Below, piece by piece: positions 1 to 6,266 of a DNA stretch of 17,530 nucleotides. The DNA is from Oscillospiraceae bacterium. GTDB taxonomy: Bacteria; Bacillota; Clostridia; Oscillospirales; Ruminococcaceae. The first letter of the stretch is position 1, and each line of letters begins with the position of its first letter. The DNA is taken from contig SVNB01000027.1 in assembly GCA_015067125.1 (NCBI GenBank), positions 1 through 17,530 of the forward strand. The letters run 5' to 3'. The notes under the pieces were generated by a model. It had not been told where the DNA came from and ran no database searches. It saw nothing but the letters and a program-made list of their open reading frames with translations. Made by a program: the position numbers and the translations under genes.

Positions 1-457
1 CGGCAGGACCTTGTGGGCCGGTTGCACCGGTAAGGCCAATGGGACCCTGCGGACCGGCAGGTCCGGTCAAACCGATAGGTCCCTGCGGGCCGACGGCACC
101 GGTTTCTCCGGCGGGGCCTTGTGGGCCGGTTGCGCCGGTAAGGCCAATGGGTCCCTGCGGGCCGGCAGGTCCGGTCAAACCAATAGGTCCCTGCGGGCCG
201 GCAGGGCCGGTTTCTCCGGCAGGACCCTGAATGCCCTGAATGCCCTGCGGTCCGGCAGGACCTGCTATGCCCTGCGGCCCTTCCGGACCTACCGCACCGG
301 GAATGCCCTGGGGTCCTCTTGGACCGACGGGACCCTGCGGCCCAACCGTTCCGGACCCTCCGCTCTGGCAGCAGCATGGCATGGGATAGGGTCTGTAACG
401 GTTAAATCCGCCCTGAAAATCATCGATCTGATTTTCAGAACATCTGTATCTGTTCAT
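1..457 (-). CDS. Collagen-like Gly-X-Y repeat protein, N-terminal part (runs off window)
   Basis: The frame opens with ATG at 457-455, seven or so bases after an AAGGAGG site near 466-472, and stays open to base 1, so the C-terminus lies outside the window. About 152 residues are visible. Residues 1-32 form a non-collagen head (starts MNRYRCSENQ) with a CCC cluster at 28-30. From about residue 33 the chain is almost unbroken Gly-X-Y, rich in GPQGPIGLTG and GPAGPQ units. Bacterial proteins of this type form collagen-like triple helices at the cell or spore surface; in spore formers the BclA group makes exosporium filaments. The poly-Cys head could cross-link or anchor the trimer, which is inference. 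No signal peptide is evident, which fits a spore-coat/exosporium type protein better than a classically secreted one. Collagen-like class is secure; spore location is a guess. Confidence 0.9.
   Translation of the reverse strand, partial: MNRYRCSENQIDDFQGGFNRYRPYPMPCCCQSGGSGTVGPQGPVGPRGPQGIPGAVGPEGPQGIAGPAGPQGIQGIQGPAGETGPAGPQGPIGLTGPAGPQGPIGLTGATGPQGPAGETGAVGPQGPIGLTGPAGPQGPIGLTGATGPQGPA
3..218. repeat. 108-bp tandem repeat, two full copies plus flanking partials
   Basis: Bases 3-110 and 111-218 are two near-identical copies with a period of 108 bp (36 residues, twelve Gly-X-Y triplets). Differences are mostly single-base synonymous or conservative changes. Within each copy a 54-bp half unit encoding a GPxGPQGPIGLTG-type block is visible. 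The array may continue past the left edge. The frame is preserved because the unit is a multiple of three and of nine, so copy-number change would alter length without breaking the collagen phase. Confidence 0.85.
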
Positions 458-554
458 AAAAACAACCTCCTTATAAAGATTGTATTAGCATAATATGCTC
501 AAAAAAATAAAAGGGTACAAAATGCAAAAAAACGCCAAACAAAAAAATCTGTTA

Positions 555-583
555 TTGACTTTAATAAAATAATGATATATTTT
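555..583 (+). promoter_or_regulatory. Probable sigma-A promoter of the RNHCP gene
   Basis: TTGACT at 555-560 resembles a -35 box. A 17-bp spacer leads to TATTTT at 578-583, overlapping TATATT at 576-581. The flanks are very AT-rich, so the exact -10 is uncertain. It lies about 30 bases upstream of the start codon at 614. Confidence 0.5.
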
Positions 584-613
584 ATTAATATAATATTTCA
601 CCGGAGGAATCCA

Positions 614-1039
614 ATGAACAGAGAAAACAAAAGAAAATCCTTTGAAAAAGGATATTATAAAACCCACGCCTGTAACGAAACATTTATCTGCAAGAACTGC
701 GGAAGAGAAGTTATTCCGGAAGGCGCCGGAAGCGACCACCGCAACCATTGCCCGAACTGTCTTTGCAGTGTACATCTTGATAACGAACCCGGCGACCGCG
801 AAGCGGATTGCGGCGGTCTTATGGAACCCATTGCCGTATGGGTTCGAAAAAACGGGGAATGGGCAATAGTTCACCGCTGCCGCATTTGCGGAGCAATGAG
901 TTCCAACCGCATTGCCGGTGATGATAATCCCATGAAGCTTATGTCCATAGCCATGAAGCCCCTTGCAAATCCTCCGTTCCCTATAGAACGTATAGAAGAA
1001 CTTACCAGAATGATGGGCGGAGAAGGCAGCCTTGAATAA
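614..1039 (+). CDS. RNHCP domain zinc-ribbon protein
   Basis: A 141-residue protein starting at ATG 614, after GGAGG at 603-607; the frame is open 42 bases further upstream but has no ribosome site there. It carries the signature string RNHCP at residues 43-47, inside a zinc-ribbon pattern with C26-x2-C29 and C46-x2-C49. A second CxxC pair lies at C89/C92 (RCRIC). This defines the RNHCP family of small soluble bacterial proteins. Their biochemical role is not established; the four-Cys pattern implies a structural zinc site. The gene stands alone, with its own promoter-like sequence upstream and a strong terminator ten bases after the stop. Family assignment rests on the signature and cysteine layout. 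Confidence 0.88.
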   Translation: MNRENKRKSFEKGYYKTHACNETFICKNCGREVIPEGAGSDHRNHCPNCLCSVHLDNEPGDREADCGGLMEPIAVWVRKNGEWAIVHRCRICGAMSSNRIAGDDNPMKLMSIAMKPLANPPFPIERIEELTRMMGGEGSLE

Positions 1040-1048
1040 AAGCAGAAG

Positions 1049-1077
1049 CAGCCGGCAGTTTTGCCGGCTGTTTTTTT
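1049..1077 (+). terminator. Rho-independent terminator of the RNHCP gene
   Basis: Perfect 9-bp stem CAGCCGGCA (1049-1057) with TGCCGGCTG (1062-1070), a 4-base loop and seven T residues at 1071-1077. Confidence 0.92.
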
Positions 1078-1116
1078 ATAAAAAAGAAAATTTGTATTTA
1101 AGAATTTTGCGTTATG

Positions 1117-1125
1117 TGCTACAAT
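1117..1125 (+). promoter_or_regulatory. Extended -10 promoter element of the redox operon
   Basis: TGC-TACAAT at 1117-1125 forms an extended -10 box; no good -35 lies 16-18 bp upstream. Predicted transcription start is near 1132, giving a leader of about 25 bases that ends with the AAGGAGG site at 1142-1148. Confidence 0.5.
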
Positions 1126-1156
1126 AAAATTTATACATTGGAAGGAGGCGTTTTTT

Positions 1157-1642
1157 CTGAACGATCATGCGGTTGATCTTTTAAAGCTTGAAAAAGTTTT
1201 TGAAGAATATGAAAACATTCCGGAAAATTTAATATCCGTTCTGCAAAAAGCGCAGGAAATATACGGCTTTCTTCCAAAAGAAGTTTTGTATTATGTTGCA
1301 GAAAAGCTTGGCGTCACAACGGCAAAGGTTATTGGCGTTGCAACTTTTTATTCACAGTTCCGCCTTGAACCTATGGGAAAATACGTTGTTACGGTCTGCG
1401 GCGGAACAGCCTGCCACGTCAGCGGAAGCGAAAAGGTTTTGCAGGCAATATGCGGCTATCTGAAAACAGAAAGCGGAAAAACCACCCCGGACGGCATTTT
1501 TACTTTGCAAAAAGTCGCGTGCCTTGGGTGCTGCTCTCTTGCGCCGGTTATGATGATAAACGGCGAAGCGTACGGAAGGCTCACTCCGGAAAAAGCGGTT
1601 GCAATACTTGAAGAAATCCGCAAAAAGGAGGCTTCGGAATGA
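1157..1642 (+). CDS. nuoE: NuoE/HydC-like [2Fe-2S] subunit of a bifurcating transhydrogenase (CTG start)
   Basis: A thioredoxin-like [2Fe-2S] subunit of 161 residues in the NuoE/HndA/HydC family. Cluster ligands are visible as C81-x4-C86 and C122-x3-C126. The family's N-terminal helical region (about residues 20-60, including YGFLPKEVLYYVAEKLGV) lies upstream of the first in-frame TTG at 1286, so the true start must be earlier. The only sensible candidate is CTG at 1157-1159, eight bases after a perfect AAGGAGG at 1142-1148; no in-frame ATG, GTG or TTG lies between. It overlaps the next gene by four bases (ATGA at 1639-1642), so translation is coupled. Its role would be electron transfer within the complex beside the FMN/NADH subunit. 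The symbol is a family-level label; in this complex it is one of the two StnAB-type subunits. Confidence 0.85.
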   Translation: MNDHAVDLLKLEKVFEEYENIPENLISVLQKAQEIYGFLPKEVLYYVAEKLGVTTAKVIGVATFYSQFRLEPMGKYVVTVCGGTACHVSGSEKVLQAICGYLKTESGKTTPDGIFTLQKVACLGCCSLAPVMMINGEAYGRLTPEKAVAILEEIRKKEASE

Positions 1643-3387
1643 AAATTGTTATAGGCGAAGGTTCCTGCGGAATTGCCGCCGGAGCAGCGGCAGTGCACTC
1701 TGCCATAGAAAAAATCATTCCGAAAAACAGCGGCATAAAACTTGACATAACCGGCTGTATAGGAATGTGTTTTCTTGAACCCATTGTGGATATTTATGAA
1801 GAAGACAAACTGATAAAAAGGCTTATAAAAGTAAAACCGGAAGATGCCGGAAAAATAGTTTCTGCCGCAAAAAACAATGATTTTTCATTGCTTGAAGATA
1901 TAACCATCGCAAAAGAAGATGAAGAATTTCTTGCTTTGCAAACAAGAATAGCCCTTTGCGGCTGCGGAAAAACCGATCCCACTTCCATTGATGATTACTG
2001 CTTAAAAGGCGGATATTCCGCTTTGAAAAAAGCTTTTGCAATGGATCCGGAGGATATAATAGATGAAATAAAAACTTCCGGTCTTGCCGGAAGGGGCGGA
2101 GCGGGTTTTCCCACATGGTTTAAGTGGAACGCCGCAAGAAAAAGCGAAGGAAAGCATAAACATCTTATCTGTAATGCGGATGAGGGCGATCCGGGCGCTT
2201 TTATGGACAGAGCGGTGATAGAATCCGATCCTCACAGGCTTATTGAAGGCATGCTTATTGCGGCATACGCCATAAAAGCGGAAGATATTACGGTTTACGT
2301 CCGTGCGGAATATCCTCTTGCGATAAAGCGGCTTAAAAATGCCATAAAGCAGGCAGAATCCGCAGGATTTATCGGAGAAAACATACTGCAAAGCGGTTTT
2401 TCCTGCAAGATAAGAATAAAAGCAGGCGCAGGCGCTTTTGTATGCGGAGAAGAAACCGCTTTGATAGAATCAATGGAAGGAAAGCGCGGAATGCCAAGGC
2501 TTAAACCTCCTTTTCCGGCTCAGAAAGGTTTTAAAGATGAACCTTCTAACATAAATAACGTAGAAACCTTTGCAAACGTGCCGTGGATCATCGAAAAAGG
2601 CGGTGCGGAATTTGCAAAAATCGGAACAGAAAAAAGCAAAGGCACAAAGGTTTTTGCTCTTACGGGAAAAATAAATAAAAGCGGACTTGTGGAAGTGCCC
2701 ATGGGCATAACCCTGCGGGACGTTATTTATAAAATAGGCGGAGGAATAAAAAACGGCAAAGAATTCAAAGCAGTACAGCTTGGCGGTCCTTCCGGCGGAT
2801 GCATTCCGAAAGAACTGCTGGATACCGCAATTGATTATGAAGCTCTTTCTGCCACCGGAGCCATAATGGGTTCCGGCGGAATGGTTGTTATGGATGAAGA
2901 TACCTGCATGGTTGGCGTTGCAAAGTTCTTTTTGGATTTTACAGCCGATGAATCCTGCGGAAAATGCGTGCATTGCCGTATAGGAACAAAGCGTATGCAG
3001 GAAATTTTAACAGCAATTACAGAGGGAAAAGGCAGGCCGGAGGATATTGAACTGCTTGAAGAACTTTGTGAAGCAATAAAAGACGGCGCCCTTTGCGGTC
3101 TTGGCCAGACAGCACCCAACCCGGTGCTTACTACCCTGCGCTATTTTAAAGAAGAATACCTTGAACATATTTTTGAGCACCGGTGCAGGGCAAAGGAATG
3201 TTCCGCAATGCTCACATATTCGATAAATCCGGAAAAATGCGTCGGATGCACTCTTTGCGCAAAAAAATGCCCGGTACAGGCCATAAGCGGAACTGTGAAA
3301 AAAACACATTCAATTAACAAAAACATCTGCATAAAATGCGGAGCGTGCTCAAAAGCCTGCCGGTTCGGCGCGGTGAGCATCGAATAA
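1639..3387 (+). CDS. nuoF: NuoF/HydB-like NADH-binding flavoprotein with C-terminal 2[4Fe-4S] ferredoxin
   Basis: A 582-residue NuoF/HydB/HndC-type flavoprotein. Domains in order: a thioredoxin-like ferredoxin domain (residues 1-90) with C10, C40 and C44; an NADH/FMN Rossmann-like core (about 145-330) with GLAGRGGAGFP near 148 and NADEGDPGAF near 180; an SLBB-like segment; a [4Fe-4S] module with ESCGKCVHCRIGT near 437-450 and its fourth Cys in LCGLGQ; and a C-terminal bacterial ferredoxin with C534/537/540/544 and C564/567/570/574. The C-terminal ferredoxin extension is typical of electron-bifurcating hydrogenase HydB and its relatives rather than respiratory NuoF. It should oxidise or reduce NAD(H) at FMN and exchange electrons with ferredoxin. 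The start overlaps the upstream stop by four bases. Symbol is family-level. Confidence 0.9.
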   Translation: MKIVIGEGSCGIAAGAAAVHSAIEKIIPKNSGIKLDITGCIGMCFLEPIVDIYEEDKLIKRLIKVKPEDAGKIVSAAKNNDFSLLEDITIAKEDEEFLALQTRIALCGCGKTDPTSIDDYCLKGGYSALKKAFAMDPEDIIDEIKTSGLAGRGGAGFPTWFKWNAARKSEGKHKHLICNADEGDPGAFMDRAVIESDPHRLIEGMLIAAYAIKAEDITVYVRAEYPLAIKRLKNAIKQAESAGFIGENILQSGFSCKIRIKAGAGAFVCGEETALIESMEGKRGMPRLKPPFPAQKGFKDEPSNINNVETFANVPWIIEKGGAEFAKIGTEKSKGTKVFALTGKINKSGLVEVPMGITLRDVIYKIGGGIKNGKEFKAVQLGGPSGGCIPKELLDTAIDYEALSATGAIMGSGGMVVMDEDTCMVGVAKFFLDFTADESCGKCVHCRIGTKRMQEILTAITEGKGRPEDIELLEELCEAIKDGALCGLGQTAPNPVLTTLRYFKEEYLEHIFEHRCRAKECSAMLTYSINPEKCVGCTLCAKKCPVQAISGTVKKTHSINKNICIKCGACSKACRFGAVSIE

Positions 3388-3407
3388 ACAAAAAAGGAGG
3401 CGGCGGA

Positions 3408-5438
3408 TTGGATAAAATAAAAATTATAATCGACGGAAAAGAAATAACCGGAAAAAGCGGCGAAAGTATTCTCAATATCGCCGCGGAAAACGGGATAGAA
3501 ATACCAAATCTTTGCCACAGCAAAGAACTTGAAAATTTTGGAGCCTGCGGTTTGTGCCTTGTGGAGGCAGAAGGTTTTTCCAGACTTTTGCGGGCCTGTT
3601 CGGCCAGGGCAGAGGACGGAATGAAAATACACACCGATTCCCCAAGGGTAAAAAAAGCGCGCAATGCCGCATTGGAACTTATTATGAGTGACCACGAAGG
3701 GGATTGTATCGGTCCGTGCTCGAAAAACTGCCCGGCACATACAGACGTTCAGGGATACTTAAAAAGAATCGCAGAGGGCAAATATTCCGAAGCGGTAAGA
3801 ATAATCAAAGAAAAAATTCCAATTCCGGCTTCCGTCGGAAGAATCTGTCCGCACCCGTGCGAAACGGAATGCAGAAGAAGATTTGCGGAAGAACCGCTTT
3901 CCATAGCGTATTTAAAAGCCTTTGCGGCAGATATGGATCTTAAAAGCGAAAATCCGTTTAAAGAAGAACTTTTAGAAGAAACAGGAAAAAGCATAGCGAT
4001 AATCGGCGGCGGTCCGGCGGGGCTTTCGGCGGCTTACAGATTAAGGCTTATAGGCCATTCCGTAACAATTTTTGATGCCATGCCGGAAATGGGCGGTATG
4101 CTTCGATACGGAATACCGGAATATCGCCTTCCAAAAGCGGTGCTGAAAAAAGAAACCGATGCCATAAAAAATCTTGGCGTTTCTTTTAAAAATAACGTAA
4201 AAATAGGAAAAGACATTGCATTAAAAGAACTGCAAAAGAAATTTGATGCGGTGCTTGTTGCGCTTGGCGCATGGCAGGACGGCAAAATATACTGTAAAGG
4301 AGAAAACCTTTGCGACGTATTTGGAGGAACGGAATTTCTCCGCGGCGTAAACTGCGGAAAAAATCCGGATATCGGCAAAAAAGTTGCGGTAATAGGCGGC
4401 GGAAACACCGCTATGGATGCCTGCCGCACGGCGCTGCGCTGCGGGGCAGAAAAAGTATATGTCATCTATCGGCGCACCAGAGAGGAAGCGCCGGCCGCGG
4501 ATGCAGAAATTACCGAAGCCATAGAGGAAGGCATCGAATTTAAATTCCTTGCAGCTCCGGAAGAAATAATAGGCACAAACGGAAAAGTAAAATCAATAAA
4601 ACTGCAGATTATGGAGCTTGCCGAAGCAGATTCTTCCGGAAGAAGAAAACCTGTTCCAGTAGAAGGAAAGTTTGAAAGCATAGAAGTGGATTCTGTGATA
4701 AAAGCCGTTGGACAAAAATGCGATCTTGCCGGATTTGAAGAACTTGAACTTACAGAAAAAGGAACTGTTGCCGCAAAAGCAAAAACAGGCGAAACCAACT
4801 TAAAAGGTGTTTTTGCAGCAGGGGATATAACCAATAAAGGCCCATCCATAGCCATAGAAGCTATTGCGGAAGGCAACACTGTCGCAAAGACAATAAATGC
4901 ATATCTTTGCGGTGTGCCTTTTGATTTTGGCGAAGATGCTTATTCAGAAAGAAAAGTTTCTGCAAAGGATTATGAGCATATAAGCAAAATTCCAAGAATA
5001 AAAATGCCTTTAAAAACTGCGGAAGAAAGAAAAAATACCTTTGATGAAGTTATATGCGGTTTTACGGAAGAACGGGCAAAAGCGGAAGCAAAGCGCTGTT
5101 TGGAATGCGGCTGCCACGATTATACGGATTGCAAACTTATCAGATATGCAAGAGAAAACCGCATAGATATGCGAAAATTTGAAGGTGTTAAGCATAATAG
5201 CTTTACAGAAAGAAAGCTGCTTTTAATAGAGCGCGACCAGGGAAAATGTATGCTTTGCGGACTTTGCGTAAGGGTTTGCGAAGAAAAAATCGGCAAAGGA
5301 TTACTTGGTTTTCGCGGGCGCGGTTTTAAAACAGCGATTCTTCCGGAATTTGAGCACGGCGAAGAAATTGCAGATTGCGCAAATTGTCTTGAATGCGCAA
5401 AGATATGCCCGACCGGCGCGCTTAAAATTATAAAATAA
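3408..5438 (+). CDS. stnC: StnC-like fusion: NuoG Fe-S modules with embedded GltD/NfnB NADPH-FAD oxidoreductase
   Basis: A 676-residue fusion. Residues 1-80 form a plant-type [2Fe-2S] domain (C36, C47, C50, C64). A Cys-rich stretch near 100-155 (HEGDCIGPCSKNC and GRICPHPCETEC) resembles the Fe-S entry of GltD/NfnB. A GltD-like flavoprotein follows, with FAD motif IGGGPAGLSAAYRL near 200, NADPH motif IGGGNTAMDACR near 328, and the closing FAAGDITNKGPS near 470. The C-terminus is a NuoG-style double [4Fe-4S] ferredoxin (C614/617/620/624 and C657/660/663/667). Start chosen as TTG 3408, seven bases after AAGGAGG at 3394-3400. The Stn transhydrogenase family is defined by a NuoG-like plus GltD-like StnC working with HydBC-like partners, exactly this gene set. 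Predicted role: reversible coupling of NADPH to NADH and ferredoxin. A hydrogenase or formate dehydrogenase partner elsewhere is the main alternative. Confidence 0.82.
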   Translation: MDKIKIIIDGKEITGKSGESILNIAAENGIEIPNLCHSKELENFGACGLCLVEAEGFSRLLRACSARAEDGMKIHTDSPRVKKARNAALELIMSDHEGDCIGPCSKNCPAHTDVQGYLKRIAEGKYSEAVRIIKEKIPIPASVGRICPHPCETECRRRFAEEPLSIAYLKAFAADMDLKSENPFKEELLEETGKSIAIIGGGPAGLSAAYRLRLIGHSVTIFDAMPEMGGMLRYGIPEYRLPKAVLKKETDAIKNLGVSFKNNVKIGKDIALKELQKKFDAVLVALGAWQDGKIYCKGENLCDVFGGTEFLRGVNCGKNPDIGKKVAVIGGGNTAMDACRTALRCGAEKVYVIYRRTREEAPAADAEITEAIEEGIEFKFLAAPEEIIGTNGKVKSIKLQIMELAEADSSGRRKPVPVEGKFESIEVDSVIKAVGQKCDLAGFEELELTEKGTVAAKAKTGETNLKGVFAAGDITNKGPSIAIEAIAEGNTVAKTINAYLCGVPFDFGEDAYSERKVSAKDYEHISKIPRIKMPLKTAEERKNTFDEVICGFTEERAKAEAKRCLECGCHDYTDCKLIRYARENRIDMRKFEGVKHNSFTERKLLLIERDQGKCMLCGLCVRVCEEKIGKGLLGFRGRGFKTAILPEFEHGEEIADCANCLECAKICPTGALKIIK

Positions 5439-5440
5439 AA

Positions 5441-5471
5441 AAGAGCCGCTTTGCGAAGCGGCTCTTTTTTT
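5441..5471. terminator. Bidirectional terminator between the redox operon and the convergent membrane gene
   Basis: Ten-bp stem AGAGCCGCTT (5442-5451) with AAGCGGCTCT (5456-5465) and TGCG loop. A-rich on the left and a T-run at 5465-5471 on the right let it stop transcription from both sides; the next gene's stop is at 5482. Confidence 0.92.
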
Positions 5472-5481
5472 GTGTTTTTGC

Positions 5482-6036
5482 TTATTCTGCGTAAACGGGT
5501 TTATCAAGCTGGAATCCGTTGTATTTCTTATAGAATCTCCACATATGAAGCATAAGCATTGCTTCGCAGTAAAGGTCGATAAGAAGGAAGATATAGGACG
5601 GAATTCCGTGGATTCCCATGGCGTGGGAAGTAAGTTCGATGGAAGTAGCGATGATATCGATCCACATATGAGTAATAAAATGGTGGGACATATGGTGGTC
5701 GCTGGCTTCGTTCGCATATTTTGCATAGTTGGTGCACATAAGGTAAAGCAGAATGCAGAACGCCGCTTTGGGAAGAAGCGCAATAAGGTGGTCAAGTTCC
5801 GACCAAAGCATAATAAAGCTTGCAGTGGTGCAAACCATGGCGGTCATAATAGAAAGAGTAAAACCGCCGGTTTCTCTGTGCAGAAGATAAAGTCCCGCAG
5901 TAATAAGAGTATAGCCGAAGAAATCAAGAAGATTTCCTACTTCTGCGCCAAAAATAAGCTCCACAGGAGCAAGCATAAGGCACATACCAACAATAATGCC
6001 GATGGTGCCTTTAAGTTTAAGCTGATCTTTTTTCAT
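5482..6036 (-). CDS. Polytopic membrane protein with His cluster, function unknown
   Basis: A 184-residue hydrophobic protein with about six predicted membrane segments (roughly 11-30, 34-53, 59-78, 86-106, 122-140, 146-168) and short charged ends. I do not recognise the family. A histidine cluster at residues 114-123 (DHHMSHHFITH), followed by H138 and H143, sits at the entry of the fifth segment and could bind metal, but no known motif is matched. ATG at 6036 was chosen over the TTG one codon upstream, because AGGGGG at 6044-6049 is seven bases from the ATG. Single-gene unit, convergent with the redox operon and sharing its terminator. Codons are strongly biased, suggesting good expression. 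Confidence 0.8.
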   Translation of the reverse strand: MKKDQLKLKGTIGIIVGMCLMLAPVELIFGAEVGNLLDFFGYTLITAGLYLLHRETGGFTLSIMTAMVCTTASFIMLWSELDHLIALLPKAAFCILLYLMCTNYAKYANEASDHHMSHHFITHMWIDIIATSIELTSHAMGIHGIPSYIFLLIDLYCEAMLMLHMWRFYKKYNGFQLDKPVYAE

Positions 6037-6199
6037 CAATAATCCCCCTGAAAAAATCCGAAAAAACGGAAATTTTTAAAAAATATACATAAAACTGCTT
6101 ATATATTTATAACATTTAACAATAAAAAAAGCAACCTTTTTTGTAAAATAAAAGAAAAACATATAATAATATGTAAAATAATAAATAAAAACGCCGCTA

Positions 6200-6228
6200 T
6201 TGAAAAAAATCGCTTTATAATGTATAAT
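6200..6228 (+). promoter_or_regulatory. Sigma-A promoter of the ABC-F gene
   Basis: TTGAAA (6200-6205), 17-bp spacer, TATAAT (6223-6228): a near-consensus promoter. Predicted start near 6235 leaves only about 32 bases of leader, too short for the attenuator leaders seen ahead of many antibiotic-inducible ABC-F genes. Confidence 0.82.
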
Positions 6229-6266
6229 ATATTGGATTGTTTTTAAGGAAGGGAGGATATGCCGCA

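Noticed and set aside
39..230. Plus-strand frame reading as a Gly-Pro-rich collagen-like peptide
   Set aside because: It is the complement of the real minus-strand collagen gene. Gly (GGN) and Pro/Ala (CCN, GCN) codons mirror each other on opposite strands, and no ribosome site precedes it.
1..230. Short repeated units suggesting a CRISPR array
   Set aside because: The repeats are contiguous with no unique spacers and keep a 9-bp Gly-X-Y codon phase; it is protein-coding repeat.
1639..1790. Only three cysteines (C10, C40, C44) in the N-terminal ferredoxin-like domain of the NuoF-like subunit
   Set aside because: Looked like a lost cluster ligand, but the CGIAAGA and GCIGxC pattern with three Cys is, as far as I recall, the ordinary form in HydB/HndC relatives, so it is not evidence of decay.
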